Of a DNA stretch of 28,345 bases, positions 7,503 to 15,623 are shown one piece after another. The notes under the pieces were generated by a model that did not search any database, was not told the origin of the DNA, and saw nothing but the letters and a program-made list of their open reading frames with translations. The DNA comes from an uncultured Ilumatobacter sp. (GTDB lineage: Bacteria; Actinomycetota; Acidimicrobiia; Acidimicrobiales; Ilumatobacteraceae), in assembly GCA_938049325.1 (NCBI GenBank), contig CALICC010000166.1, positions 1 through 28,345 on the forward strand, written 5' to 3'. Numbering within the stretch: the first letter of the stretch is position 1; each line of letters starts with the position of its first letter. Both the position numbers and the translations under genes were made by a program.

Positions 7503-8600
7503 GTGACCGGACGCCCTCGCTCAGCCATCGCCAAGCTCCCCGCCTACGTGCCGGGACGCTCGACCGCGGCTGCCGAGGCCGATCACGGAATCACCGACGC
7601 GATCAAGCTCGCATCGAACGAAGCACCCTACGGACCGTTGCCGTCCGTCGCCGGTGCGATCAGCTCCGGCATGGAGCACGTGAACCTCTATGCCGATCAC
7701 GGCGCCGCGGCGCTCCGCCACGATCTCGCCACCCACCTCGGTGTCGATCTCGACCAGGTCACCGTGGGCGCCGGGTCAGCCGGTGTGCTTCAGCAGATCC
7801 TGCTCGCCTATGCCGAGCGAGGTGACGAGGTCGCGATGTGCTGGCCCTCGTTCGAGGCCTATCCGGTGTTCGCGATGTTGGTCGAAGCCGAGCAGGTCCG
7901 GGTGCCGCTGCGCGACGAGACGTTCGACCTCGCGGCGCTCGCGGCGGCGGTGACCCCGGCGACCAAGGTGGTCTTCATCACCAATCCGAACAACCCCACC
8001 GGCACGGTTGTCGGCACCGACGAGATCGCCACGTTGCTCGACACGGTGCCCGACACCTGCCTCGTGGTGCTCGACGAGGCGTACAACGAGTTCGTCACCG
8101 ATCATCGGGTCACCGACTCGACCGCGCTTCTCCCCCGGCACTCCAATCTCGTCATCACTCGAACGTTCTCCAAGGCGCATGGATTGGCCGGTCTCCGCGT
8201 GGGCTACGCGATCGGTCATTCCGATGTGATTGCGATGATCGACCGGACGCTCGTGCCATTCGCTGTGAACGAGCTCGCTCAGCGCGCGGCCCGCGCGAGC
8301 CTCGGCGCAATCGACGAGATGCGCCAGCGCGTCGACCAAGTCGTTGCCGAGCGGGAGCGACTGCACCGAGAGCTCGTCGCCGCTGGCTGGACGACCCCGG
8401 ATCCGCAAGCAAACTTCATTTGGTTCCCGGTCGGCGACATCGCTGTCGCGCTCGCAGCGGAGCTCGAACGCGACGGCGTCGTGACGCGAGCGTTTCCCGA
8501 CGTGGGCGTCCGCGTGACCGTGGCCGACGCCGATCGCAACGACAGGTTCCTGGCGGCCTTGGCGGCGGCGATGGACCGGCTCGGCCTGTCTCCGCGCTGA
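7503..8600 (+). CDS. pat: Aromatic-amino-acid aminotransferase (Pat / HisC-like, fold type I)
   Basis: A 365-residue PLP enzyme that would transfer the amino group between glutamate and an aromatic 2-oxo acid; histidinol phosphate is an alternative substrate. Seen in order: IKLASNEAPYGPLPSV (34-49), NPNNPTG (161-167), DEAY (191-194) and the Schiff-base lysine K224 in RTFSKAHGLAGLR, with the carboxylate-binding arginine of GLR next to it. The YVPGR and GPLPSV forms near the N-terminus recall the actinobacterial Pat subgroup more than biosynthetic HisC, and no other his genes are nearby. The start chosen is GTG 7503; the frame is open upstream, and ATG 7461 is an alternative that would add 14 residues within the divergent promoter space. 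A CAGAAT hexamer 6 bases before GTG would suit a leaderless transcript. Confidence 0.82.
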   Translation: MTGRPRSAIAKLPAYVPGRSTAAAEADHGITDAIKLASNEAPYGPLPSVAGAISSGMEHVNLYADHGAAALRHDLATHLGVDLDQVTVGAGSAGVLQQILLAYAERGDEVAMCWPSFEAYPVFAMLVEAEQVRVPLRDETFDLAALAAAVTPATKVVFITNPNNPTGTVVGTDEIATLLDTVPDTCLVVLDEAYNEFVTDHRVTDSTALLPRHSNLVITRTFSKAHGLAGLRVGYAIGHSDVIAMIDRTLVPFAVNELAQRAARASLGAIDEMRQRVDQVVAERERLHRELVAAGWTTPDPQANFIWFPVGDIAVALAAELERDGVVTRAFPDVGVRVTVADADRNDRFLAALAAAMDRLGLSPR

Positions 8601-8605
8601 GTCGG

Positions 8606-8998
8606 CTACGACCAGGCTCGGTCGACGAGCGCCTGATTCTCCTCGTAGAGCCAGCACTCAGCGAGGTGGTCGCCGTCGATTCGGAAACGCAAGAGTCGAC
8701 GGATCTCGTGCGCCTCACCGTCGACGAGAAGCTCCTCGCGGACAACGCACGCCGCGGCGTCGGGCCCGGCCAGGATCTCGTCGACGTGCAGGAGACGCCT
8801 CGGCGCCTTCGCGCCGACTGCAAGGAGCGTTTCCAACGACGCGTCACGGCCGCGATGATCGCCGGCGAACGGGTTGTCGCCGAAGTAGTGCAGCGTGAAG
8901 TCGTCGGCGTAGCAATCGAGGATCCCCTCGAGATCGTCGGCAGCCCACACAGCGCAATACCTCTCTACCACGCGACGAGCGTTGCCGGTTGATTCCAT
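8606..8998 (-). CDS. SnoaL-like / NTF2-fold protein
   Basis: A 130-residue protein with the NTF2-like cone fold pattern: an N-terminal helix (RRVVERYCAVWAADDLEGILDCYADDFTLHYFG region, residues 9-41) containing the W-x-x-x-D-x-x-x-I/L-x-x-x-x-A-x-D-x motif of the SnoaL-like group, then alternating strands ending in RLLRFRIDGDHLAECWLYEE. Members are small polyketide cyclases, isomerases or binding proteins; the specific ligand cannot be read here. ATG start at 8998. It lies convergent to the Pat-like gene (5 bases between stops) and upstream of the sulfotransferase-like gene's stop on the same strand, with a gap of 64 bases, so no operon partner is evident. Confidence 0.75.
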   Translation of the reverse strand: MESTGNARRVVERYCAVWAADDLEGILDCYADDFTLHYFGDNPFAGDHRGRDASLETLLAVGAKAPRRLLHVDEILAGPDAAACVVREELLVDGEAHEIRRLLRFRIDGDHLAECWLYEENQALVDRAWS

Positions 8999-9062
8999 GT
9001 CGCCGACGGTACGCCGAGTCTTGTGTGGACGCCATGACCTGTCGGGTCACGGTGAGCCTGGC

Positions 9063-9764
9063 TCAGATGACCAGTCGGTTCGAGCGCAGCTCTTCGTAGA
9101 TCGCGGTGGCTTGCGCGCCGATGTCGGCCAGATGCGGCGGCAGCGCGGGAGGCTCGGTCGACGGCGGAGGACCGAACTCGGTCGACGCTTCGACCGCCGA
9201 ATACCAGTGCCGCGCCCAAACGCCATCGCTCGAACGGCTACCAGCGGGCCACGAGAGCATCGACTCGTCAAACGGAACGCCGAGTCGACGACAGATCTCG
9301 CGCTGGTATCCCGTCGGGTCGACCAGGAAGTCATCGGAGTCGATGATCAGCTCGCAGTGTTCGGCGAGCTCGACCTGCTGAGGAACACCGATGTCGAGCA
9401 AGGTGACCTCGTCGCGCACCCGGGTATAGCTCGCGAGCACGCGGCGCGGGTCGCGCAGCAGGAGGCAGTTGCGCATCTCGGCGAGCCACGACCGGTCGAC
9501 CTCCGGCAGCAGATGATGCGCCATGTGCTTCTGGTAACTCACCGCCGAACGCGTCGGGCCGGTACACACCGCGATCGCTTCATCGAAGCGGTCCGGTCCG
9601 GCAGTGATGATCTCCTCGCTCCCAGGGTGGTCGAGTCCGGTGGCAGCGAGGTAGGCGGCATAGAGCGGCTCGTCGAGCACTTCGGTATCCGCGCGATTCT
9701 CCCAGCTGCGCATCATCGCCGTCGACAAGTTGCGCGGCCCTGACCACATGGCGATCCGCGTCAC
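9063..9764 (-). CDS. Sulfotransferase-like P-loop protein coupled to aminotransferase
   Basis: A 233-residue protein. The N-terminus reads IAMWSGPRNLSTAMMRSW (residues 4-21), a P-loop variant like the 5'-phosphosulfate-binding loop of PAPS-dependent sulfotransferases. A downstream stretch, RNCLLLRDPRRVLASYTRV, corresponds to the 3'-phosphate-binding region with RDPR and the following serine. FDESMLSWP and the tail with GVWARHWY also fit the family. The GTG start overlaps the stop of the upstream class IV aminotransferase gene (GTGA), implying coupled translation. I recall, without being able to check, that some eukaryotic branched-chain-aminotransferase-like proteins carry a similar domain in one chain. 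Function is inferred: it could sulfonate or simply bind a nucleotide-like ligand. A much longer open frame upstream is only the antisense shadow of the neighbour. Confidence 0.78.
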   Translation of the reverse strand: MTRIAMWSGPRNLSTAMMRSWENRADTEVLDEPLYAAYLAATGLDHPGSEEIITAGPDRFDEAIAVCTGPTRSAVSYQKHMAHHLLPEVDRSWLAEMRNCLLLRDPRRVLASYTRVRDEVTLLDIGVPQQVELAEHCELIIDSDDFLVDPTGYQREICRRLGVPFDESMLSWPAGSRSSDGVWARHWYSAVEASTEFGPPPSTEPPALPPHLADIGAQATAIYEELRSNRLVI

Positions 9765-10693
9765 AACGTCTCCAGCATCTCGATGTACCACCGCTGGAGC
9801 TGCTCGACCATCGGACCACGCTCGCCCGATCCGATCGTGCGCCCGTCGATCTCGGTCACCGGCGCGATTCCGGCGAACGTGCCGGTGACGAACGCCTCGG
9901 TCGCCCCGTAGCACTCGGTGACAGTGAAGTTCTTCTCCCGCCACGTCACCCCGTGCTGCTCGCACAGCCGCAGCACGTTGCGACGAGTGATGCCCGGCAT
10001 GCAGTAGTCGCCCGTCGACGTCCAGACTTCTGGCGCGCCATCCGGACCGTCGGGGTGCCGCACGATGAAGAAGTGCGTCGAATTGCAGGTCGCCACGAAG
10101 CCCTGCGGATCGAGCATGAGCCCTTCGTCGGCACCCGCCTTGGTGGCTTGGATGCACGCTGAGATGCAGTTGAGTTTCGAGTGCGAGTTCCACTTCGGGT
10201 CTTGGACATCGGGCCGCCCGCGGCGCGTCGACACGGTGTAGAGCCGGATGCCCTGCGTCGCCGTTTCCGGCCGGGCGGTCTTGTATTCAGGAATGATCAC
10301 GATCGTCGGCGGCGTGATCGTGAACCGCGGATCCTGGTACGGCGTCGACTTCACGCCGCGGGTGACCATCAGTCGAATGTGTACGCCGTCGGCGTCGGCC
10401 ATCTCGTTGGCCTCGACGGTTTCGCGCAGCATCGTGGCGAGCTCGTCGTGCGTCTTGCCGATGTCCATGTCGATGCCGGCCGCCCCTTCGAACAACCGCC
10501 GTAGATGGTCGTCGAGGAAGGCGAGCTTGCCGTCGTGCACTCTGATGCCCTCCCACACGCCGTCGCCAAGCATGAAGCCACTGTCGAAGACCGAGACCGT
10601 CGCCTGCTCGCGCGGCAACAGATCATCGTTGATGCGGATGACGATGTGTTCGTTACGCGGGTCGATGTCGTAGTCGTGTGTGCCGTGGGCCAT
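9761..10693 (-). CDS. Class IV PLP aminotransferase (BCAT/D-amino-acid transaminase-like)
   Basis: A 310-residue fold type IV PLP enzyme. VSVFDSGFMLGDGVWEGIRV (33-52) is the usual N-terminal block, and the Schiff-base lysine is K173 in WNSHSKLN. The expected glutamate that contacts the PLP ring nitrogen, found in the E-x-x-x-x-N-x-F block, appears replaced: here the block reads VATCNSTHFFIV (200-211), with threonine where ilvE at 22890 has AECSGENIFV. That makes the standard BCAT reaction uncertain and suggests a divergent subgroup, perhaps acting on unusual amino acids or as a lyase. Its stop overlaps the start of the sulfotransferase-like gene, so the two probably work together. ATG start at 10693 without a clear ribosome-binding site. 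galT ends 45 bases upstream on the same strand. Confidence 0.85.
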   Translation of the reverse strand: MAHGTHDYDIDPRNEHIVIRINDDLLPREQATVSVFDSGFMLGDGVWEGIRVHDGKLAFLDDHLRRLFEGAAGIDMDIGKTHDELATMLRETVEANEMADADGVHIRLMVTRGVKSTPYQDPRFTITPPTIVIIPEYKTARPETATQGIRLYTVSTRRGRPDVQDPKWNSHSKLNCISACIQATKAGADEGLMLDPQGFVATCNSTHFFIVRHPDGPDGAPEVWTSTGDYCMPGITRRNVLRLCEQHGVTWREKNFTVTECYGATEAFVTGTFAGIAPVTEIDGRTIGSGERGPMVEQLQRWYIEMLETL

Positions 10694-10714
10694 GACGTCA
10701 TCTTGTCAGCCCGA

Positions 10715-10728
10715 CTGAGAGCGCTCAG
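10715..10728. terminator. Short hairpin between galT and the class IV aminotransferase gene
   Basis: CTGAG and CTCAG pair around AGCG in the 45-base gap after the galT stop. There is no T-run, so it is a weak terminator candidate at best. Confidence 0.25.
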
Positions 10729-10738
10729 CGGTCGTTGA

Positions 10739-11758
10739 TCAGAGGACGTCGCGCAGGTTTGCCGCGGCGGTTTCCGGGGTGAGGTCGCGCTGCATGTTCG
10801 CCAGCCACTCGTAACTCGCGGGGATCTTCGCGACGTCGGCCGAACGCAGCAGCGGCGGGTAGTAGTGAGCGTGCAGTTGAAACCCGTCGGCACCCGAGCG
10901 AGGCGCCGAGTGCCAGCCCGAGCAGTACGGGAATGACGTGTTGAACAACCGGTCGAATGCACCCAACATCGTTCGGAGCACGTCGCCGAGACCTTCGGAT
11001 TCGTCGGCCGTGAGATCGATGATCGAGCTCACCGGGCGGCGTGGGAGCACGATGGTCTCGAACGGCCAGTAGGCCCAGTACGGCACAACCGCGATCCAGT
11101 GATCGTTGATGGCGATCGTGCGCTCCCCCGCCGCCGCCTCGCGGGCGGCGTAGTCGACGAGCATCGACGTTCCGCGACGTGACAGGTACTGCGCCTGGGC
11201 CGCGATCTCGCTCTGTGCCTCGTTCGGCAAGAAGTTCGACGACCAGATCTGACCGTGCGGGTGCGGGTTCGACGCTCCGGAGATCGCCCCGCGCGTCTCG
11301 AACAACTGCACCCACTCCCACTGCTCGATCAGCTCGCCCTGCTGTTGCTGCCACAAGTCGACAACCACCGCGATCTCGTCGGCACTCATCTTCGCCAGCG
11401 TCAGGTCGTGGCGCGGCGAGAAGCAGATCACGCGGCACGAGCCGTCGGCCGTGTCGCTCTCGAAGAGCTCGTCGTCGGCGTCATTGGCCGGCGACGGCGA
11501 CCCAGGCAACAGCGCAGCGAAGTCGTTCTCGAAGACGAACGTGGGGTCGTAGACGGGGTTCTTGACGCCACCGGCACGTTCGTTGCCCGGACACAGGTAG
11601 CAGTCGGGGTCGTACGACGGGGTGACGTCACCGACAGAGTCATCGGTTTGGCCCTGCCACGGCCGTTTCGTCCGCTGCGGGGAGACCACGACCCAGTCTC
11701 CGGTCAGCGGGTTCCGACGACGATGCGGGTGAACGGACGGGTTGAACAGCTCAGACAT
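10739..11758 (-). CDS. galT: Galactose-1-phosphate uridylyltransferase
   Basis: A 339-residue HIT-superfamily enzyme that exchanges UMP between UDP-glucose and galactose 1-phosphate in the Leloir pathway. The active-site block SNPHPHGQIW spans 163-172, where the second histidine of HPH (H168) is the expected UMP-carrying nucleophile. C53 and C56 in CYLCPGNER are the expected zinc ligands, and the conserved HAHYYPPLLRS lies near the C-terminus with WPFETIVLPRR in the middle. ATG 11758 was chosen because homologues begin close to HRRRNPLTGDWV; a longer frame to 12226 runs antisense over the next gene. No galK or galE is visible in the window, so the gene stands alone. The promoter would lie within 85 bases shared with the divergent lipoprotein gene. 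Confidence 0.93.
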   Translation of the reverse strand: MSELFNPSVHPHRRRNPLTGDWVVVSPQRTKRPWQGQTDDSVGDVTPSYDPDCYLCPGNERAGGVKNPVYDPTFVFENDFAALLPGSPSPANDADDELFESDTADGSCRVICFSPRHDLTLAKMSADEIAVVVDLWQQQQGELIEQWEWVQLFETRGAISGASNPHPHGQIWSSNFLPNEAQSEIAAQAQYLSRRGTSMLVDYAAREAAAGERTIAINDHWIAVVPYWAYWPFETIVLPRRPVSSIIDLTADESEGLGDVLRTMLGAFDRLFNTSFPYCSGWHSAPRSGADGFQLHAHYYPPLLRSADVAKIPASYEWLANMQRDLTPETAAANLRDVL

Positions 11759-11843
11759 GATCGAAACGGACACTACCCGCGCCGCCGCATACCAGGAACA
11801 GAAACCCGCCCGATCACCGCGGTGCTCGGCCACACTGTTGACC

Positions 11844-12584
11844 ATGCCGATTCGCCGCCTGGTTGCGCTCGTACCGCTCTGCGTCGTCGCAGCCTGCGGT
11901 GGAGCCACCATCGGCAGCGGATCAACCGCCGATCCGACCGCAGCGCCTGCGGCAACACCAGCGCCGCCGGACTCATTGTTCACACCGACCGCGTCGGCCT
12001 CATCCGAATTCCAAACGACCAACACATCACTCCCTCCGGCGCCGTCCGGTTCGTCACTCCCTCCGGCGCCGTCCGGTTCGTCGATTCCAGCCGATCCTCC
12101 GGGAACCGCGCAGCCTCCGCCGTCGTCGGCACCACCCGCCACGTTCATTCCGGAGCAGACCACGACCACCGTCGTGTTCGACTTGCCGAACTGTCCCGAC
12201 GCCCCTCGCGGCGCCGTGGCCGACAAGGCGAATCAGCGGTACTGGCTCTGCGCGGATGGCGCGGCGGTCACCGACGAGATCCCCATGACGACCGCGTCGG
12301 AGAACTACGGCTTACCGCCGATCGGCACGTACGAAGTGTTCGCCCGAGACGAGAACGCCTTCGGGATCGGTGGTGAGGCGCTCGAGCGCTTCGTCGCGTT
12401 CTACACGACGCCCAGAGGCAACCGCATTGCGTTCCACGAGGTCGTCAATCAGGACCCGAGCACCGTCGGCGACCTCGACAAGCGTGGCGAATCGGCGGGC
12501 TGTTTCCGAGTGCGCGAAGGCGACTCGGTGCAGGTGTGGGAATTCCTGCAGATCGGCGACCCCGTCGTCATCATGAGCAACTGA
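11844..12584 (+). CDS. Lipoprotein with variant YkuD-type L,D-transpeptidase domain
   Basis: A 246-residue exported protein. The signal peptide ends in a lipobox, VAAC, with C18 as the lipidated residue. A Pro/Ser/Ala-rich linker (about 25-110) follows and contains an exactly repeated nine-residue unit, LPPAPSGSS. The C-terminal domain (about 112-246) has the YkuD order: a strand with NQRYWLCADGA, then TTASENYGLPPIGTYEVFAR, H198 in IAFHEV, and the cysteine motif ESAGCFRV (C220). Standard L,D-transpeptidases carry SHGC with a histidine before the glycine; here it is alanine. The enzyme might still cross-link peptidoglycan with H198 and C220, or it may have another peptide substrate. The ATG at 11844 places the signal peptide at the very N-terminus. 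Confidence 0.8.
   Translation: MPIRRLVALVPLCVVAACGGATIGSGSTADPTAAPAATPAPPDSLFTPTASASSEFQTTNTSLPPAPSGSSLPPAPSGSSIPADPPGTAQPPPSSAPPATFIPEQTTTTVVFDLPNCPDAPRGAVADKANQRYWLCADGAAVTDEIPMTTASENYGLPPIGTYEVFARDENAFGIGGEALERFVAFYTTPRGNRIAFHEVVNQDPSTVGDLDKRGESAGCFRVREGDSVQVWEFLQIGDPVVIMSN
12027..12080 (+). repeat. Two identical 27-bp tandem units inside the lipoprotein linker
   Basis: Units at 12027-12053 and 12054-12080 are identical at the DNA level and encode the repeated nine-residue linker segment. Exact identity suggests a recent slippage duplication, and the frame is preserved. Confidence 0.9.
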
Positions 12585-12614
12585 GGCAGCGCGCCGACGT
12601 TCGTCGAACTGCGC

Positions 12615-13148
12615 TCAGTCCGCGTCGACGCCGAGCAGCGATCGCCAGTCCCCGGGGAACCGGTCGGCCACTTGCGCCGGTGTCATCCGCAGCGTCTCGT
12701 CGGGCATGTAGTCGGCGACGACGCGTGATTCAGCGTAGTGATGTCCGGTGTGCCGAAGGCCCTCGAACAGCGGCTTGCGCAGCTCGACCAGGTCGGCTGG
12801 CGGCTGCTCGGCAAAGTAGCCCCAGACCGTGTATGCGATCGTCAGGTCATGCACCACGGGAGCGCGAGAGAACATCGAGGCGCGCCGCAACGCGGCGCCG
12901 AGGCACCCGCGGGTGACATCGTCGATGTGCTCGCCCGGCTGAAGGTTGACTTTCGGCCGAAGGGAGTTGGCAATCTTGATCGCGAACCCTTGGTCGGGGC
13001 CGGGGCGGCCGAGCCGATCACCCAAGGGCTGGAAGCCAGCGATCTCGCCGGGTCGGTCGGGCGACCAACTCGTCGGCACGTAGTCGGGTGATTCGTAGTA
13101 CCGCGGCGCATCGGTCGGGGCGACAGGAGTGAACTTCGGAGCAGCCAT
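12615..13148 (-). CDS. Conserved-looking hypothetical protein, 177 aa
   Basis: Unrecognised family. The protein is soluble, with no signal peptide or membrane segment. It begins MAAPKFTPVAPTDAPRYYE and contains a patterned stretch, SWSPDRPGEIAGFQPLG, then a helical region with RGCLGAALRRASMFSRAPVVHDLTIAYTVWGYF and a C-terminal part with RHTGHHYAESRVVADYMP and VADRFPGDWRSLLG. Codon use is typical of the window, which supports a real gene. ATG 13148 was chosen over GTG 13154; no clear ribosome-binding site is seen. It lies convergent to the lipoprotein gene (30 bases between stops) and 62 bases downstream of the TetR gene on the same strand, so a shared transcript with the regulator is possible. 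No function can be assigned. Confidence 0.7.
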   Translation of the reverse strand: MAAPKFTPVAPTDAPRYYESPDYVPTSWSPDRPGEIAGFQPLGDRLGRPGPDQGFAIKIANSLRPKVNLQPGEHIDDVTRGCLGAALRRASMFSRAPVVHDLTIAYTVWGYFAEQPPADLVELRKPLFEGLRHTGHHYAESRVVADYMPDETLRMTPAQVADRFPGDWRSLLGVDAD

Positions 13149-13210
13149 CGGCACCAGTCAATACCATCCGGGTCCCGACCACACGCATTGCGCAGATCGG
13201 CGCTCGAGAT

Positions 13211-13834
13211 TCAACTCGATTCGGGAGCGCGAAAGCGACCGATACTGATGTTCAGATGGTCGACCAGCAAAGCTCGCACCGCCGCTTTGTCACCGTTCGA
13301 AGCGTTCCAGAGATACTCGACCGATTCGAACTGGTACGCCACCTCGGCAACGAGTACCGCCTGCGCCTGAGCGTGTGAGGGCACGCGACTGAACTCTTCG
13401 TCGAACATCTCGATGAACTGTTGGCGCAGCATCAGCCGACCGATCTCGACCTCTTCGGCGATGATCGGCTCGGTCATCGCCGCACGTTTGGCAGCGCGTG
13501 TGAGGTTGGCGAGCCGTTCGTACACGCGGATGCGGTGGTCGGCCATCCGCGCAACCCGCTCGTCGAATGTTCCCTCACCGATCTGCTCGAGTTGCACCTC
13601 GGGAACGACACGACGCATTGCGTGAGTGACCGCCGCACGAATCAGGTGGTCACGGTGTTCGAAGTAGCGATAGATCGAACGATTCGACACGCCGGCGCCT
13701 TCGGCCACGTCGTCGACCGACGGGTTGATGTTGCCCGCCTCGAAGAGCTCCGTCACGGCGTCGAGCACAGCTTCACGGTTGCGCGTTCGTCGGAGGTTTC
13801 TGCCGTCAGATGGCGTTTCGCTGGGACCTCCCAT
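13211..13834 (-). CDS. TetR-family transcriptional regulator
   Basis: A 207-residue repressor-type protein. The N-terminal helix-turn-helix is clear: RNREAVLDAVTELFEAG, then PSVDDVAEGAGVSNRSIYRYFEHRDHLI, roughly residues 18-64, with the YRYF tail typical of TetR recognition helices. The C-terminal ligand-binding part is helical and too variable to name an inducer. ATG 13834 and GTG 13837 are adjacent; the ATG is used. It sits between the hypothetical gene at 12615 and cimA, all on the minus strand. A 30-bp inverted repeat just upstream (13865-13894) is a plausible autoregulatory operator, and it also lies in the gap after cimA. Confidence 0.9.
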   Translation of the reverse strand: MGGPSETPSDGRNLRRTRNREAVLDAVTELFEAGNINPSVDDVAEGAGVSNRSIYRYFEHRDHLIRAAVTHAMRRVVPEVQLEQIGEGTFDERVARMADHRIRVYERLANLTRAAKRAAMTEPIIAEEVEIGRLMLRQQFIEMFDEEFSRVPSHAQAQAVLVAEVAYQFESVEYLWNASNGDKAAVRALLVDHLNISIGRFRAPESS

Positions 13835-13864
13835 CACCTAACAATGCCATGAGGAAACGCTGTC

Positions 13865-13894
13865 GCGGTGGGCTTTTGAAAAAGACCGCACCGC
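13865..13894. promoter_or_regulatory. Inverted repeat upstream of the TetR gene (candidate operator)
   Basis: Nested arms GCGGTG (13865-13870) with CACCGC (13889-13894) and CTTTT (13873-13877) with AAAAG (13880-13884) form an inverted repeat 31 bases upstream of the TetR start. The A/T-rich centre stands out in this GC-rich DNA. TetR binding is inferred; an RNA hairpin is the alternative. Confidence 0.45.
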
Positions 13895-13910
13895 GTGGCC
13901 CGCGGACACC

Positions 13911-13935
13911 CTGAGCGCCGTTTTTCCGCGCTCAG
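13911..13935. terminator. Hairpin overlapping the cimA stop codon
   Basis: Perfect 8-bp arms, CTGAGCGC at 13911-13918 and GCGCTCAG at 13928-13935, enclose a loop with five T residues. The second arm overlaps the cimA TGA at 13932-13934. No T-run follows on the minus strand, so intrinsic termination is uncertain. Confidence 0.4.
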
Positions 13936-15539
13936 TGACGGTGATCGCGGTGAAACAGGCCGAAAACCAGACTGTCTTCGAGCGCCCGCCACGACGCTTC
14001 GATGATGTTCGGACTCACACCGATCGTCGTCCAATCTCGCTGACCATCCGTGGCCGAGAGCAACACGCGAGTGGTTGCCCCGGTTGCGTTATCACCATCG
14101 AGAATTCGCACCTTGTAGTCGGTGAGGTGCATGTCGTCGACGTGCGGCACAGCTTTGCGGATCGCGTTTCGCAGCGCGGTGTCGATCGCATTGATCGGGC
14201 CGTTGCCCTCTGCAACCCAGACGCGGCGCTCCGCATCGTCACCGTCGGGGCCGCTCTCACCGACCCACACCTTGACGGTTGCCTCGGTGGTGAACGCCCC
14301 GTCGCGCAGTTCATCGGTGATCACGCGCAGCGACTCGACTCTGAAGAACTCAGGAACGATGCCCGCGGCGCGGCGCATCAGCAGCTCGAGCGACGCGTCG
14401 GCTGCTTCGAAGTGATAACCCTCGTGTTCGAGCCGCTTCAGATCGTCGATGACGGCATTGATTTGGGCTCCGTCGAGCTCGATTCCGAGTTCGTCTGCCT
14501 TCATTTGAATCGTCGCACGACCCGCCATTTCCGACACGACGAAACGGGTGCCGTTGCCGACCGATTCCGGCACAACGTGCTCGTAGGCGTCCTTCGCACG
14601 CACGATCGCCGACACATGGAGCCCGGCTTTGTGTGCAAACGCGGAAGAACCGACGTACGGAGCCTGCGCATCGACGGCGCGGTTGAGCGTTTCGGCGACG
14701 TGGTGACTGACCGAGGTGAGCCGCTCGATACGGCCCTCAGGCAGACACTGGAAACCCATCTTGAGTTGCAAGTTCGGAATCACCGTCGACAGATTCGTGT
14801 TGCCCGTGCGCTCGCCGAGCCCATTCAGCGTGCCTTGCACGTGCCCCGCGCCGGCGTGCACCGCGGCAATCGAGTTGGCCACAGCGCAGCCCGTGTCGTC
14901 GTGACAGTGGATACCGATCGTGGCATCGGTACCGACATGCGACGCGACGCTGGCGACGATGTCGCCCACTTCGTGCGGAAGTGTTCCGCCGTTCGTATCG
15001 CACAGCACAAGGTGTGTCGCACCGCTCACGACGGCGGCTTCGATCGCCCGAAGCGAGAACTCGGGATTCTGCTTGAAGCCGTCGAAGAAGTGTTCGAGAT
15101 CGACGAGCACTTGGCGACCTTCGCCGTGCAGGAAACGGACGGAGTCCGAGATCATCGCCGCGCCTTCGTCGAGCGTGGTCTTCAGCGCCTCGACGACTTG
15201 GTACTCCGAGCTCTTCGCAACGATGCAGACAGCAGGCGTGTTGGCCGCAACCAGATTGCGCAGCGTGGCGTCGTCGTCGCTCTTACCGCGGGGGCGGCGA
15301 GTCGACCCGAACGCAACGAGCGTCGACGTGGTCAGGGCGAGCTCGCTGTGCGCGCGCTCGAAGAACTCGACGTCTTTGGGGTTGGCGCCAGGCCAGCCGC
15401 CCTCGATGAAGTGCACGCCGAGGAGGTCGAGTTGCTCCGCGATACGCAGCTTGTCGTCGACGGTCGCGCTGACGCCTTCGACCTGAAGGCCGTCGCGCAG
15501 GGTGGTATCGAAGACTTCAACGAGTCGCATGCTGGTCAT
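13932..15539 (-). CDS. cimA: (R)-citramalate synthase
   Basis: A 535-residue acyltransferase of the DRE-TIM metallolyase family. It condenses pyruvate with acetyl-CoA to citramalate, opening the threonine-independent route to 2-oxobutyrate and isoleucine. The catalytic block FDTTLRDGLQVEG spans 10-22, metal-binding histidines are H211 and H213 in GIHCHDDTGCAVANS, and NGLGERTGNTNL is the usual acyl-CoA region. The C-terminal third (about 400-535) is a regulatory-type domain. Length, the GANPKD insert and the ending with a split TDYKVRILDG region fit the CimA subfamily (TIGR00977) rather than 2-isopropylmalate or homocitrate synthase. ATG 15539 is used; ATG 15530 is possible. leuB and ilvE, which serve later steps, lie 9 kb away on the same strand. 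Confidence 0.9.
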   Translation of the reverse strand: MTSMRLVEVFDTTLRDGLQVEGVSATVDDKLRIAEQLDLLGVHFIEGGWPGANPKDVEFFERAHSELALTTSTLVAFGSTRRPRGKSDDDATLRNLVAANTPAVCIVAKSSEYQVVEALKTTLDEGAAMISDSVRFLHGEGRQVLVDLEHFFDGFKQNPEFSLRAIEAAVVSGATHLVLCDTNGGTLPHEVGDIVASVASHVGTDATIGIHCHDDTGCAVANSIAAVHAGAGHVQGTLNGLGERTGNTNLSTVIPNLQLKMGFQCLPEGRIERLTSVSHHVAETLNRAVDAQAPYVGSSAFAHKAGLHVSAIVRAKDAYEHVVPESVGNGTRFVVSEMAGRATIQMKADELGIELDGAQINAVIDDLKRLEHEGYHFEAADASLELLMRRAAGIVPEFFRVESLRVITDELRDGAFTTEATVKVWVGESGPDGDDAERRVWVAEGNGPINAIDTALRNAIRKAVPHVDDMHLTDYKVRILDGDNATGATTRVLLSATDGQRDWTTIGVSPNIIEASWRALEDSLVFGLFHRDHRH

Positions 15540-15623
15540 CCCGGGTTGGGCGCGGCGGGCCCGCGCTCGTCACAGTGAAGTGGCCCAACGCCCGGAATTC
15601 AACGTGCGTCGACTCGGCAGGCC

